Notes: a model not told the origin generated them from the letters alone. 64,000 nucleotides of DNA from JANNOG01 sp050329415 (GCA_050329415.1 JBHJOS010000015.1:62001-126000), one strand, 5' to 3'; counted from the stretch's first letter, positions 8,096-17,226 are shown. Translations and numbers: made by a program.

Positions 8096-8467
8096 ATGAT
8101 CACGGTCTTCTCGAAGTTCCGGCTGCGACCCGGGCTCGATCGGAAGACGGCGACCGCCGAGGTCCTCCAGACGGTGGCCTGGTATCGCCGTCGGCGTGGG
8201 TGCATCCGGAAGTACCTCGTCTTCAACTGGGACGAGGGCTACGGCTACGGGGTCTACCTGTGGCGCAGCCGGGCGGACGCCGAGGCCTTCTACGCCGAAG
8301 CTGTGCCCCTCATCACTGCCGAGGTGGGCCGCGCTCCGGAGATCACGTACTTCGACACCCCGGTGGTCCTCGACAACGCCTACGGGGTGGTCGTGGTGGA
8401 CGGCGAGGTGGTGGAGCGTTTCGACCCGTCCGTGTCGGACCCGCACGGGGTGGCCACCTCCACGTGA
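8096..8467 (+). CDS. Small dimeric alpha-beta-barrel (monooxygenase-fold) protein
   Basis: Protein of 123 residues, MITVFSKFRLRPGLDRKTA.., with a pattern typical of small ferredoxin-like alpha-beta-barrel proteins such as YdhR or antibiotic-biosynthesis monooxygenases: short strand, helix, strands rich in Trp/Tyr (YLVFNWDEGYGYGVYLW), a helix with repeated acidic and aromatic residues, then a final strand. No catalytic residue is assured, so an enzymatic role is only a guess. It has no Shine-Dalgarno but has TACCCT 6 nt before the ATG. A strong hairpin terminator begins 2 nt after its stop. Confidence 0.7.
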   Translation: MITVFSKFRLRPGLDRKTATAEVLQTVAWYRRRRGCIRKYLVFNWDEGYGYGVYLWRSRADAEAFYAEAVPLITAEVGRAPEITYFDTPVVLDNAYGVVVVDGEVVERFDPSVSDPHGVATST

Positions 8468-8469
8468 GA

Positions 8470-8501
8470 CCTCGCGGGCCCGCCTCGCCGGGCCCGCGAG
8501 G
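8470..8501 (+). terminator. Strong intrinsic-type hairpin terminator
   Basis: A perfect 13-bp stem (CCTCGCGGGCCCG / CGGGCCCGCGAGG) with a 6-nt loop starts 2 nt after the stop codon of the 123-aa gene. There is no U-tract, as often in GC-rich actinobacteria. It may also stop leftward transcription past tRNA-Ala. Confidence 0.8.
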
Positions 8502-8553
8502 GAACGCCCCGCCCGGGCACGGGGTCCCGTGACGACGGTCGTCAGTTTCTGCC

Positions 8554-8629
8554 TGGTGGAGGCGACGGGACTCGAACCCGTAACCCCTTGCTTGCAAAGC
8601 AAGTGCGCTGCCAGTTGCGCCACGCCCCC
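8554..8629 (-). tRNA. tRNA-Ala (anticodon UGC)
   Basis: The cloverleaf is readable on the minus strand. The acceptor starts GGGGGCG and ends CGCCUCC, giving the G3-U70 pair that identifies alanine tRNA. The D-arm is GCGCAACUGGCAGCGC, the anticodon stem CUUGC/GCAAG encloses UUUGCAA (anticodon UGC), and the T-arm is GGGUUCGAGUCCC. The CCA end is encoded (8554-8556), unlike in the neighbouring tRNA-Ile. Confidence 0.97.
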
Positions 8630-8657
8630 GGGGCCGGGCACCAGGCCCGGTGGCTCC

Positions 8658-8774
8658 TCAGACCCGGTCGGTGGCCTCCGCCCAGAGCTGGGCATCGCGC
8701 CGGCGCTGGTTCCACTGGCGCCAAGCGGCGTACCCGCCGAGCCCGACCAGGGCGAGGACGATGACTCGCTTCAT
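8658..8774 (-). CDS. DLW-39 family mini-protein (38 aa)
   Basis: Tiny protein lying between tRNA-Ile and tRNA-Ala downstream of gyrA, the standard position of the actinobacterial DLW-39 family. It begins MKRVIVLALVGLGGYAAWRQ (an N-terminal membrane helix) and ends with the family hallmark, here QLWAEATDRV. GGAGG lies about 10 nt before the ATG. Function is unknown; the conserved position, size and C-terminal LWxEATD sequence make the call firm. It is shorter than most gene-calling cut-offs. Confidence 0.88.
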   Translation of the reverse strand: MKRVIVLALVGLGGYAAWRQWNQRRRDAQLWAEATDRV

Positions 8775-8835
8775 GAGTAGGCCTCCAGGTCCCCGGGGGA
8801 CACGGGTGAGATGTGAGACCCGGCGGCACCGGGCG

Positions 8836-8909
8836 TGGGCCTAACTGGACTTGAACCAGTGACCTCTTCCTTATCAGGGAAGCGCTCTGACCAACTGAGC
8901 TATAGGCCC
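8836..8909 (-). tRNA. tRNA-Ile (anticodon GAU)
   Basis: On the minus strand: acceptor GGGCCUA/UAGGCCC, D-arm AGCUCAGUUGGUCAGAGC, anticodon stem-loop CUUCC-CUGAUAA-GGAAG (anticodon GAU) and T-arm CUGGUUCAAGUCCAG. It ends at the discriminator A followed by CGC, so CCA is not encoded and must be added by a tRNA nucleotidyltransferase, which is coded at 38136 in this window. Confidence 0.97.
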
Positions 8910-8969
8910 GTGCGCGGCTGTCGCCACCGGCACCCTCAGAGTACCCGAGGTGCACGGGTACCGGCGCCC

Positions 8970-9626
8970 TCACTCGTCCGTGAGGGTCACCCGGGTCCCG
9001 CCGACCAGCGCCGACCCCAGGTTGTACAGGAACGCGAACAGCGTGGCCAGGAGCGTGATGATCACCACGTTGACCACGGCGATGACCGTGGTCAGTGACA
9101 GGACCCGCTGCAGCCCGACGTAGTCGAAGATGTCGAAGGTGCTCTGCTCGCCCTCGATCTGACGCATGACGTCGTTGACATCGGTGAACACGCCCATGCC
9201 GTCGATGACGTTCCAGACGACGACGGCGGCCACCACGTGGACGATCCCCAGCGCAACCGCGAGCAGGAACGACAGCTTGAGCACACCCCATGGATCGACG
9301 TGGGCGATCGTGAGCCGGGCCCGCCGTACCCCACCTGGCTGGGTCGGTCGACCCCCCATCCGGGCGGGTGCGCGGCCCTGGGGTGCCACGGCAGGACGTG
9401 CCCCCGTCGGCCGGGCACTCGTCGGGCGAGGCGCCCGGGCGGGCGGGACCGCGGGCATTGCGTCCGTCGGCGACGGGGCCGCCGAAGGTGCCGAGGTGGC
9501 CGTACGCGGCATGGACGTCACGGTCGGGCGGCTCGACTGGTGGTCACGAGGGGGTTCCTGGGCGGGTTGGTCGTTCGCGTCGTCGTAGGCCGTGAACGTC
9601 TGCACGGTCGGGTCGCTCATGCTCAC
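8970..9626 (-). CDS. DUF3566 transmembrane protein
   Basis: Membrane protein of the DUF3566 family, almost always coded directly after gyrA in actinobacteria. Of 218 residues, the first 100 are disordered and rich in Pro, Ala, Arg and Thr. The conserved domain (about 105-218) starts ARLTIAHVDPWGVLKLSFLLAVALG, with two helices separated by a loop containing DVNDVMRQIEG; the second helix is LATLFAFLYNLGSALVGG. The GTG start overlaps the gyrA stop (GTGA) and follows GGGAGGTGA inside the gyrA end, so translation is coupled to gyrA. Function is unknown; a link to cell shape or division has been suggested for relatives. Confidence 0.9.
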   Translation of the reverse strand: MSMSDPTVQTFTAYDDANDQPAQEPPRDHQSSRPTVTSMPRTATSAPSAAPSPTDAMPAVPPARAPRPTSARPTGARPAVAPQGRAPARMGGRPTQPGGVRRARLTIAHVDPWGVLKLSFLLAVALGIVHVVAAVVVWNVIDGMGVFTDVNDVMRQIEGEQSTFDIFDYVGLQRVLSLTTVIAVVNVVIITLLATLFAFLYNLGSALVGGTRVTLTDE

Positions 9627-12238
9627 CCGTCACCTCCCTCGCCGGGGTCCTGGACCGCTCCCGGTCCCCCGCTGCTGTCCGGGTCGGTCGAGACCGACCC
9701 GGAGCCGATGCCGTCAGACGGTACCGGACCCTCCTCCGGGACGACCCCGCCCTCGCGGTTGAGAGCGGCCGCGATGACCGAATCCGCCGCTCCGGTTCGG
9801 GCCAGGATGACCCCCATGGTGTCGCGGCCGCTGGCGCGGATGTCGGCGACGTGGGACCGCATGACACGTCCCGACTCCATGATCACGAGGATTTCGTCAC
9901 CCTCGGTCGTCACGATCGCCGACACCAGGTCGCCCCGCCCGTTCCCGGTCCGGGCCACCTTGATGCCTGTCCCGCCGCGACCCTGGAGACGGTACTGCTC
10001 CACCGGAGTGCGCTTCGCGTAGCCACCCTCGGTGACGACGACGACGTCCAGGCCCGACGCCCCGTCGGACTCCTCGCGGGACGACGCCGGCACGACGTCG
10101 GCGGCCAGGAGCTCGTCACCGCCACGGAACCGCATGCCCGTGACCCCGCTGGTGTCACGACCCATCGGCCGCAGCGTGGAGTCGTCGGCGGGGAACCGGA
10201 TCGACTGGCCGTGCCGGGACACCAGCAGGAGGTCGTCGTCGTCCGACAGCAGCCGGGCGGCCACCAACTCGTCGCCGTCCCGCAGCTTGACCGCGATCAG
10301 CCCGCCCTGGCGGGGTGAGTCGTAGTCCCCCAGGCGTGACTTCTTCACCAGGCCGGTCCGGGTGGCCAGCACGAGGTAGGGGGCGACGGCGTAGTCGGCG
10401 ACGGCGAGCACCGCGGCGATCCGCTCGTCCGGCCGGAAGGCGAGCAGGTTAGCCACGTGCTGCCCGCGGGCGTCGCGCGCCCCCTCGGGGATCTCGTAGG
10501 CCTTGGCCCGGTAGACCTGCCCCTGGTTGGTGAAGAACAGCAACCAGTGGTGGGTGGACGTGACGAAGAAGTGCTCGACGACGTCGTCGCTGCGCAGGGT
10601 CGCCCCGCGGATCCCCTTCCCGCCGCGGCGCTGCGCTCGGTAACTGTCCGCCCGGGTGCGCTTGGCATAGCCGCCCCGGGTGATCGTGACGACGACCTCC
10701 TCGTCGGCGATGAGATCGGCCATGCTGACCTCGCCGTCCGCGGGCACGATCCGGGTGCGCCGGTCGTCGCCGAACCGTTCGACGATCTCGGCGAGTTCCG
10801 TCGAGACGAGCTGTCGCTGGCGGTGCGGGTCCGCGAGAATCGTCTCGTATCCCGTGATGAGGGCCGTGAGCTCGTCATACTCGTCCCGGATCCGCCGCCG
10901 CTCCAGGGCAGCGAGCTGCCGCAGCTGCATCGTGAGAATGGCCCTGGCCTGGAGTTCGTCGATGTCGAGCAGCGTCATCAGCCCGTCGCGAGCGTCGTCC
11001 GCGGTGGCCGACGCGCGGATGAGGGCGATGACCTCGTCGAGGGCGTCCAGCGCCTTGAGGTAGCCGATGAGGATGTGCTGGCGTTCCTGAGCCTGGCGCA
11101 GCCGGTAACGGGTGCGCCGCACGATGACCTCGAGCTGGTGGACCACCCAGGCGCGGACGAACCCGTCGAGGCCGAGGGTCCGCGGTACGCCGTCGACCAG
11201 CGCGATCATGTTGGCGCCGAAGGTGTCCTGCAGCTGAGTGTGCTTGTACAGCTGGTTGAGGACGACCTTCGCGACGGCGTCCCGCTTGAGCACGATGACG
11301 AGCCGCTGACCGGTGCGCCCGGACGTCTCGTCGCGGATGTCGGCGATCCCCGACAGCCGGCCCTCCTTGACCAATTCGGCGATCTTGAAGGACACGTTGT
11401 CCGGGTTGACCTGATAGGGGAGCTCGGTGACGACGAGGCAGGTCCGGTTCTGGATCTCCTCGACCGCCACCACCGCGCGCATGATGATCGAGCCCCGACC
11501 GGTCCGGTAGGCGTCCTCGATCCCCCGCCGGCCCATGACCAGGCCGTGGGTGGGGAAGTCGGGGCCCGGGATCCGCTCCAGCAGCGCGTCGAGCAGCTCG
11601 GCGTCGGAGGCGTCCGGGTGCTCCAGCGCCCACTGCACGCCGGCCGCGACCTCGCGCAGGTTGTGCGGCGGGATGTTCGTCGCCATCCCCACCGCGATTC
11701 CGGCCGAACCGTTGACCAGCAGGTTCGGGAACCGGGCCGGCAGCACCGACGGCTCCTGGGTCCGGCCGTCGTAGTTCGGGGCGAAGTCGACGGTGTCCTC
11801 GCCGATGTCCCGAACCAGCTCCATGGCCAGCGGCGCCATCCGGCACTCGGTGTACCGCGGGGCCGCCGCCCCTTCGTTTCCGGGCGAGCCGAAGTTCCCC
11901 TGCCCGTCGACCAGCGGATACCGCATCGCCCACTCCTGGACCAGCCGGACCAGGGTGTCGTAGATCGCGGTGTCGCCGTGCGGGTGGTACTGGCCCATGA
12001 CGTCGCCGATGACCCGGGTGCACTTGGAGTACGCCCGGTCAGGCCGGTAGCCACCGTCGAACATCGCGTAGAGCACGCGGCGGTGGACCGGCTTGAGGCC
12101 GTCGCGGACGTCCGGCAGCGCCCGCGACACGATGACGCTCATCGCGTAGTCCAGGTACGAGCGCTGCATCTCCGTCTGGATGTCGACGGGCTCGATGCGG
12201 GACACGGGCACGGGGGCGTCGGTGGGAGTGTCGGTCAC
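9623..12238 (-). CDS. gyrA: DNA gyrase subunit A
   Basis: Breakage-reunion subunit of gyrase; introduces negative supercoils with GyrB. Of 871 residues, the active-site Tyr is in APRYTECRM (about 130). The quinolone-resistance region reads YHPHGDTAIYDTLV, with Thr at the position of E. coli Ser83 and Asp kept at Asp87. The GyrA-box QRRGGKG, required for DNA wrapping, is present near 535, followed by beta-pinwheel repeats and an acidic/Gly/Ser tail. The GTG start follows GAAGGA. It lies 44 bp downstream of gyrB and overlaps the DUF3566 gene by GTGA. Confidence 0.98.
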   Translation of the reverse strand: MTDTPTDAPVPVSRIEPVDIQTEMQRSYLDYAMSVIVSRALPDVRDGLKPVHRRVLYAMFDGGYRPDRAYSKCTRVIGDVMGQYHPHGDTAIYDTLVRLVQEWAMRYPLVDGQGNFGSPGNEGAAAPRYTECRMAPLAMELVRDIGEDTVDFAPNYDGRTQEPSVLPARFPNLLVNGSAGIAVGMATNIPPHNLREVAAGVQWALEHPDASDAELLDALLERIPGPDFPTHGLVMGRRGIEDAYRTGRGSIIMRAVVAVEEIQNRTCLVVTELPYQVNPDNVSFKIAELVKEGRLSGIADIRDETSGRTGQRLVIVLKRDAVAKVVLNQLYKHTQLQDTFGANMIALVDGVPRTLGLDGFVRAWVVHQLEVIVRRTRYRLRQAQERQHILIGYLKALDALDEVIALIRASATADDARDGLMTLLDIDELQARAILTMQLRQLAALERRRIRDEYDELTALITGYETILADPHRQRQLVSTELAEIVERFGDDRRTRIVPADGEVSMADLIADEEVVVTITRGGYAKRTRADSYRAQRRGGKGIRGATLRSDDVVEHFFVTSTHHWLLFFTNQGQVYRAKAYEIPEGARDARGQHVANLLAFRPDERIAAVLAVADYAVAPYLVLATRTGLVKKSRLGDYDSPRQGGLIAVKLRDGDELVAARLLSDDDDLLLVSRHGQSIRFPADDSTLRPMGRDTSGVTGMRFRGGDELLAADVVPASSREESDGASGLDVVVVTEGGYAKRTPVEQYRLQGRGGTGIKVARTGNGRGDLVSAIVTTEGDEILVIMESGRVMRSHVADIRASGRDTMGVILARTGAADSVIAAALNREGGVVPEEGPVPSDGIGSGSVSTDPDSSGGPGAVQDPGEGGDG

Positions 12239-12282
12239 GTGTCAGTCCTTCGGGCCGCGGTTCGGCTGCCGGGTGCGGCGGC

Positions 12283-14334
12283 TCAGATGTCAAGAAAGCG
12301 GACGTCCTTGGCGTTGCGCTGGATGAACCCCCGGCGCGACTCGACGTCGTCGCCCATGAGGATGCTGAACACCTGGTCCGCGGCCGCCGCGTCCTCGAGT
12401 GTGACCTGCAGCAGGGTCCGGGTGTCGGGGTTCATCGTGGTGTCCCACAGTTCGTCGTAGTTCATCTCGCCGAGACCCTTGTAGCGCTGGACGCCGTTCT
12501 CCTTGGGCAGGCGCCGCCCGGTTGCCCGGCCCGCCTCGATGAGGGCGTCGCGCTCGCGGTCGCTGAACGCGTACTCGTGGGGACCGTTGATCCACTTCAG
12601 TCGGTACAGCGGCGGCTGGGCGAGGTAGACGTGGCCTTCGTCCACCAGGGTGCGCATGTACCGGAACAACAGGGTGAGCAGCAGGGTGCGGATGTGCTGG
12701 CCGTCGACGTCGGCGTCCGCCATGAGGATGATCTTGTGATAGCGGAGCTTCGCGAGGTCGAAGTCCTCACCGATCCCCGTCCCGAACGCAGTGATGAGGC
12801 TCTGGATCTCGGTGTTGCCGAGCGCCCGGTCCAGGCGGGCCTTCTCGACGTTGAGGATCTTCCCACGAATGGGGAGGATCGCCTGCGTCTCGGGATTGCG
12901 TCCCCTGATCGCGGACCCGCCCGCCGAGTCGCCCTCGACGATGAAGACCTCAGAGCGTTCGGGATCGGTGGTCTGGCAGTCCTTGAGTTTGCCCGGCATG
13001 CCCATCGACTCCAGCGGGCCCTTGCGGCGCGTGGCGTCGCGGGCACGCCGGGCAGCGATCCGGGCGGCTGCCGCCTGCTGGACCTTGCGGACGACGTCAC
13101 GGGCCTCGCGCGGGTGGCGGGCGAACCAGTCGCCGAGGGACTCACCGACCACCCGCTGGACGTGCGAGCGGACCTCGGTGTTGCCGAGCTTTGTCTTGGT
13201 CTGACCTTCGAACTGGGGCTCGGCCAGTTTGACCGACACCACCGCGGTGAGCCCTTCACGGACGTCGTCCCCGGTGAGCTGCTCGTCCTTCTTCAGCAGG
13301 TTGTTGTCCCTGGCGTAGCGGCCGACGAGACCGGTGAGCGCGGCCCGGAACCCCTCCTCGTGGGTGCCGCCCTCGTGGGTGTTGATGGTGTTGGCATAGG
13401 TGTGGACGCTCTCGGAGTACGACGTCGTCCACTGCAGCGCGACCTCGACGCCGATTCTGCGTGCAGCGTCCTCGGATTCGAACGACACGATGTCGGCGTG
13501 CACCGGGTCCGCCTTCTTCGCCCCGTTCAGGTGTGCGACGTAGTCGACGAGGCCACCCTCGTAGCGGTAGGAGTCCACCCGGGGCGCCGGTGCGTCGAAC
13601 CGTGACCGCTCGCCGTCGGCGTCGGCGTCGGCGACCTCGGCCGTCTGGGTCGTGTGGTCCGGCCGCAGGTCGGTGAGGGTCAGCCGCAGCCCCTTGGTGA
13701 GGAACGCCATCTGCTGGAAGCGAGTCCGCAGGGTCTCGGCATCGAAGTCCAGGATCTCGAAGACCTCCGGATCCGGCCAGAAGGTCACGGTGGTCCCGGT
13801 CACCTCGGTCTGCTCGCCCTGCTGGAGGTCGGCGACCGGAACGCCCCGTTCGTACGCCTGCCGCCACACGCGGCCCTGGCGCCGGACCTCGACCTGCAGC
13901 CGCCGCGACAAGGCGTTGACCACGCTCACCCCGACACCGTGGAGCCCACCGGAGACGGAGTATCCACCGCCGCCGAACTTGCCGCCCGCGTGAAGGACCG
14001 TGAGGACGACCTCGACCGCCGGGCGTTGCTCCACGGGGTGGAGATCGACCGGAATCCCGCGCCCGTCGTCCACGACCCGGACGCCACCGTCCGGCAGCAG
14101 GGCGATCTCGATCTCAGTGCAGTAGCCGGCCAGGGCCTCGTCCACCGAGTTGTCGACGACCTCGTAGACGAGGTGGTGCAGACCCCGTGGACCGGTGGAG
14201 CCGATGTACATACCGGGCCGCTTGCGGACCGCCTCGAGCCCCTCGAGGACGGTGATGTTCCGGGCGTCGTACCCGCCGTCCGTCGAAGCAGCGGGACGAT
14301 CCGTCACGGACGTGGGCATGATGGCGTCGGCCAA
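12283..14334 (-). CDS. gyrB: DNA gyrase subunit B
   Basis: ATPase subunit of DNA gyrase. Of 683 residues, the GHKL ATP site includes VVDNSVDEALAG and DDGRGIPVD, then GGLHGVGVSVVNALS. The Toprim domain has IVEGDSAGGSA, PIRGKILNVEKAR and the metal-binding DADVDGQHIRTLLLTLLFRY. The C-terminus ends in QRNAKDVRFLDI. The likely start is TTG, 7 nt after AAGGAG; an ATG five codons further in is possible. A -10-like TAGGAT lies 30 nt upstream. Together with gyrA it forms the standard gyrBA pair near oriC. Confidence 0.98.
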   Translation of the reverse strand: MADAIMPTSVTDRPAASTDGGYDARNITVLEGLEAVRKRPGMYIGSTGPRGLHHLVYEVVDNSVDEALAGYCTEIEIALLPDGGVRVVDDGRGIPVDLHPVEQRPAVEVVLTVLHAGGKFGGGGYSVSGGLHGVGVSVVNALSRRLQVEVRRQGRVWRQAYERGVPVADLQQGEQTEVTGTTVTFWPDPEVFEILDFDAETLRTRFQQMAFLTKGLRLTLTDLRPDHTTQTAEVADADADGERSRFDAPAPRVDSYRYEGGLVDYVAHLNGAKKADPVHADIVSFESEDAARRIGVEVALQWTTSYSESVHTYANTINTHEGGTHEEGFRAALTGLVGRYARDNNLLKKDEQLTGDDVREGLTAVVSVKLAEPQFEGQTKTKLGNTEVRSHVQRVVGESLGDWFARHPREARDVVRKVQQAAAARIAARRARDATRRKGPLESMGMPGKLKDCQTTDPERSEVFIVEGDSAGGSAIRGRNPETQAILPIRGKILNVEKARLDRALGNTEIQSLITAFGTGIGEDFDLAKLRYHKIILMADADVDGQHIRTLLLTLLFRYMRTLVDEGHVYLAQPPLYRLKWINGPHEYAFSDRERDALIEAGRATGRRLPKENGVQRYKGLGEMNYDELWDTTMNPDTRTLLQVTLEDAAAADQVFSILMGDDVESRRGFIQRNAKDVRFLDI

Positions 14335-14364
14335 GGAACGGCTCCTTCGGTGGATTGACCCCTC

Positions 14365-14370
14365 ATCCTA
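14365..14370 (-). promoter_or_regulatory. Candidate -10 element for gyrBA
   Basis: TAGGAT on the minus strand, about 30 nt before the TTG start of gyrB, in a 155-bp gap after the DUF721 gene. No convincing -35 was found. Gyrase genes commonly have their own supercoiling-sensitive promoter. Confidence 0.45.
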
Positions 14371-14489
14371 CCGGGCCGTCCTCGGGCAGACGTGCGCATC
14401 GGCGCTCCTGTGAGGCACTCAGGAGGTCCGAGCGGAGGCTCTCGTACCCCCCCATGAGGGCCGCCGCCGGAGCAGGGCGCGACGGACAC

Positions 14490-15029
14490 TCACCCGTAGG
14501 TGTCCCGCGGTCCCCTGGTGCCCGTCACCCGCAGCCGGCCGTGTCGCCAGGACGGTCCGGCCGGACCCAGCACCTCGATGCGGTGGACCACACCCTCGCC
14601 GACCACGTCGGCCAGACGCCGCCGGAGGTCCCCGGTGAGGTAGGAGAGCTGGGTGGCCCAGGCGGTGGTCATGGCGCGGACGACGAGCACACCGTCGGCG
14701 AAGCGTTCCGGAGTGCACCGGGCCGCGACGTCCTCGCCCACGACCTCGCCCCATCGGCCCATGACCCCGGCGACCCCGATCCGGTCCTCCCACCCTGCCT
14801 CGTGGACCATGCCGGCCGCGAGGTCTCCCAACCGCTGGGGGTCCCGGGGGCCGGGACCGGCACCCGACAGGACGGCGGCCCCCCACGCCCGGGTCCCGGC
14901 CCGCCGCGTCCCGGCCGCGTCCCCGGGCCGGTGGCCCCGTGCCCGGGCAGCTGCCACGGCCCGCCGCCACGCCGCGTCCACCGCGTCCACCGCGTCTGCA
15001 TCAGGTGGGTCCACGGGGTCCACGGTCAC
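14490..15029 (-). CDS. DUF721 protein, DciA-like helicase loader candidate
   Basis: Protein of 179 residues. DUF721 proteins beside recF/gyrB in actinobacteria include DciA, the ancestral bacterial loader of the replicative helicase DnaB. The N-terminus is low in complexity (DPVDPPDADAVDAVDAAWRR, from a GTCCACCGC-type DNA repeat). The conserved core is in the second half: WGEVVGEDVAARCTPERFADGVLVVRAMTTAWATQLSYLTGDLRRRL. The GTG start overlaps the recF stop (GTGA) and follows GAGGCGG within recF. Helicase loading is inference from family and location; dnaB itself lies 38 kb away. Confidence 0.85.
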   Translation of the reverse strand: MTVDPVDPPDADAVDAVDAAWRRAVAAARARGHRPGDAAGTRRAGTRAWGAAVLSGAGPGPRDPQRLGDLAAGMVHEAGWEDRIGVAGVMGRWGEVVGEDVAARCTPERFADGVLVVRAMTTAWATQLSYLTGDLRRRLADVVGEGVVHRIEVLGPAGPSWRHGRLRVTGTRGPRDTYG

Positions 15030-16237
15030 GCCGCCTCGAGCCGTGACAGACCGGTCCCCGGATCCCGGACCACGGAGACGGTCCGACCACCGGCGGCCGG
15101 CGGGACGTCCTTGCCGACGGCCGCCGAGACGAGGGCCTGTTCCGCCCGGGCGGCCCGGTCGGCCAGGTGCTGCCGGCGGGCCTCGTCGAGCTCGGCGAAG
15201 ACATCGTCCAGGACGAGGACCGGCTGGGTGTCCGGGTCGTCCTCTGCACCGAGCAGATCGAACGCGCCGAGCCGCAGCGCGAGCGCGAGCGACCATGCCT
15301 CGCCGTGGCTGGCGTACCCCCGCGCGGGCAGACCACGCACCCGCAGTTCCAGCTCGTCCCGGTGCGGACCGACAAGGCACGCGCCGCGCTCGACCTCGTC
15401 CCGGCGCCGCGCCACGGCGGCTGCGGCGAGAGCTTCCCGGACCTGATCGCGGACGTCGGCCGCCCCGGACTCCACGAGGAGATGGTGCGCGTCGGCCGGG
15501 CCGAGGTCCAGCACTCCGGCTCCCGAACGCGACAGCCCACGGGCCTCGTAGCGCAGGTCCAGCATCCCGTTCCCCCCGGACACGTCGTGGTAAGCCGCCA
15601 CGGCGTACGGCGTCAGGGCCGCCAGCGCCAGGCAGCGACCCACGAGCAGGTCCGCTCCGGTGTCCGCCAGGTGGGAGTCCCAGACGTCCAGCGCGGCGGC
15701 AGCCGCCGTTCGGGCCCCCGGCGCCGCCGCCCGCAGCGAGCGCAGCAACGCCGAGCGCTGCCGGAGCACCCGCTCGTAGTCGCTGCGGACACCGGCGAGC
15801 CGCGGTGCCCGGGCCACCGCCAGCTCGTCGAGGAGGCGCCGACGGCGGTCCGGCTCCCCGCGGACCAGCGCCAGGTCCTCCGGGGCGAAGATCACGGCGC
15901 GGAGCAGGGGCGCTGAGCGGCGGGGCCGGGCCACCGGGTGACGGTTCACGTGGACCCGAAGCGCCGACCCAGGGGTGATCTGGACGTCGGTGGTGGCCAT
16001 TCGGTCCCCCCGCCGGACCCGCGCCCGGATCACGGCCGCGGGCGCACCCTGGCGGACCAGCGGGGCGTCCCCCGCGACCCGGTGACTGGCCATGGTCGCG
16101 AGGTATCCCACGGCCTCAAGGAGATTCGTCTTGCCGTTGCCGTTGCCGCCGAGCAGGACCGTGACGCCCGGACCCAGGTCGAGGTCGGCAGCGGGGTAGC
16201 TGCGGAAGTCGACGAGCGACAGGTGCTCGAGGTGCAC
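15026..16237 (-). CDS. recF: DNA replication/repair protein RecF
   Basis: SMC-like ATPase that loads RecA at gaps and stalled forks. Of 403 residues, Walker A is GGNGNGKTNLLEA near residue 33, the signature-like LVGPHRDELEL and Walker B VLVLDDVFAELD are towards the C-terminus. The frame extends to 16306, but that ATG lacks a ribosome site and would overlap gnd. The GTG used here (VHLEHLSLVDFRSY) matches the usual family N-terminus and has GGAG about 11 nt upstream. It is followed by the DUF721 gene with GTGA overlap. Confidence 0.95.
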   Translation of the reverse strand: MHLEHLSLVDFRSYPAADLDLGPGVTVLLGGNGNGKTNLLEAVGYLATMASHRVAGDAPLVRQGAPAAVIRARVRRGDRMATTDVQITPGSALRVHVNRHPVARPRRSAPLLRAVIFAPEDLALVRGEPDRRRRLLDELAVARAPRLAGVRSDYERVLRQRSALLRSLRAAAPGARTAAAAALDVWDSHLADTGADLLVGRCLALAALTPYAVAAYHDVSGGNGMLDLRYEARGLSRSGAGVLDLGPADAHHLLVESGAADVRDQVREALAAAAVARRRDEVERGACLVGPHRDELELRVRGLPARGYASHGEAWSLALALRLGAFDLLGAEDDPDTQPVLVLDDVFAELDEARRQHLADRAARAEQALVSAAVGKDVPPAAGGRTVSVVRDPGTGLSRLEAA

Positions 16238-16271
16238 GGCCGACCAGGCTCCGTGGGCGCTGAGGACGGGC

Positions 16272-17204
16272 TCAGTCGCCCGAGGGGCGGGCACGTCCGG
16301 GCGCATCGGTGACCGCCCGGACGCCGTGTCCGCCGAACTTCGCCCGCAGGGCCGCCACGGCCTTCATCGTCGGGCTGTCCGGCTGCCGACTGGCGAACCG
16401 CGCGAACAGGGCGGCACTGATGGCGGGCATCGGGACCGCGTGCTCGACGGCCTCGATGACCGTCCACCGGCCCTCGCCGGAGTCCTGTGCGTACCCTCGC
16501 AGGCCCTCCAGTCCAGGGTCCTCCTGCAACGCCTCGACCAGGAGGTCCAGCAGCCAGGAGCGGACGACCGTGCCGCGCCGCCACCCGCCGAGAACGGCCG
16601 TGACGTCATCGACGACATCGGTGGTCGTGAGGAGCTCGTATCCCTCGGCGAAGGCCTGCATGACGGCGTACTCGATGCCGTTGTGCACCATCTTGGCGTA
16701 GTGGCCGGCACCGACGGGCCCCGCGTGGCTGAGGCTCTCCTCCCGCGGGCCGTCCGGCCGGAGCGCATCGAACACCGGCATCGCCCGGGCGACGTCGGCG
16801 GCGCTGCCGCCGACCATGAGGGCGTATCCCTCGGTACGACCCCACACGCCACCGGACACTCCGCAGTCCACGTACCCGATGCCGCGGCCGGCGAGCGCCT
16901 CGCCGTGAACCCGGTCGTCGTGCCAGCGGCTGTTGCCGCCCTCGATGATGAGGTCTCCCGCCGCCAGCAGCTCGCCCAGCGAGGCGACGGTCTGCCGGGT
17001 GGGCTCGCCGCTCGGGACCATCACCCACACGATCCGGGGAGCCGGGACGGCCGCCACCAGTTCCGCGAGGGACCCGACGTCGGTCGTGGCGGGGTCCGGG
17101 GCGAACCCGGTCACCGAGAGACCGCGCTCGCGCAGCCGGAGCCTCATGTTGCCACCCATCCGGCCGAGACCCACGAGGCCGATGTGAGGGGTCGAGTCAG
17201 TCAT
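16272..17204 (-). CDS. gnd: 6-phosphogluconate dehydrogenase, decarboxylating (short NAD-type)
   Basis: Oxidises 6-phosphogluconate to ribulose 5-phosphate in the pentose phosphate pathway. At 310 residues it is the short dimeric type rather than the ~470-residue NADP enzyme. Visible motifs: Rossmann GLVGLGRMGGNM, EGGNSRW, GVSGGVWGRTEGYALMVGG, the catalytic KMVHNGIEYAVMQ and SGEGRWTV. It sits between dnaN and recF, a place this gene occupies in many actinobacteria, 22 bp after the dnaN stop. Coupling to replication genes seems to be operon residence, not function. Confidence 0.94.
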   Translation of the reverse strand: MTDSTPHIGLVGLGRMGGNMRLRLRERGLSVTGFAPDPATTDVGSLAELVAAVPAPRIVWVMVPSGEPTRQTVASLGELLAAGDLIIEGGNSRWHDDRVHGEALAGRGIGYVDCGVSGGVWGRTEGYALMVGGSAADVARAMPVFDALRPDGPREESLSHAGPVGAGHYAKMVHNGIEYAVMQAFAEGYELLTTTDVVDDVTAVLGGWRRGTVVRSWLLDLLVEALQEDPGLEGLRGYAQDSGEGRWTVIEAVEHAVPMPAISAALFARFASRQPDSPTMKAVAALRAKFGGHGVRAVTDAPGRARPSGD

Positions 17205-17226
17205 GGGACCAGCCCATCACAGCCGC

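Noticed and set aside
10457..12460. A 667-codon open frame antisense to gyrA
   Set aside because: No recognisable motif and fully inside gyrA; a shadow frame.
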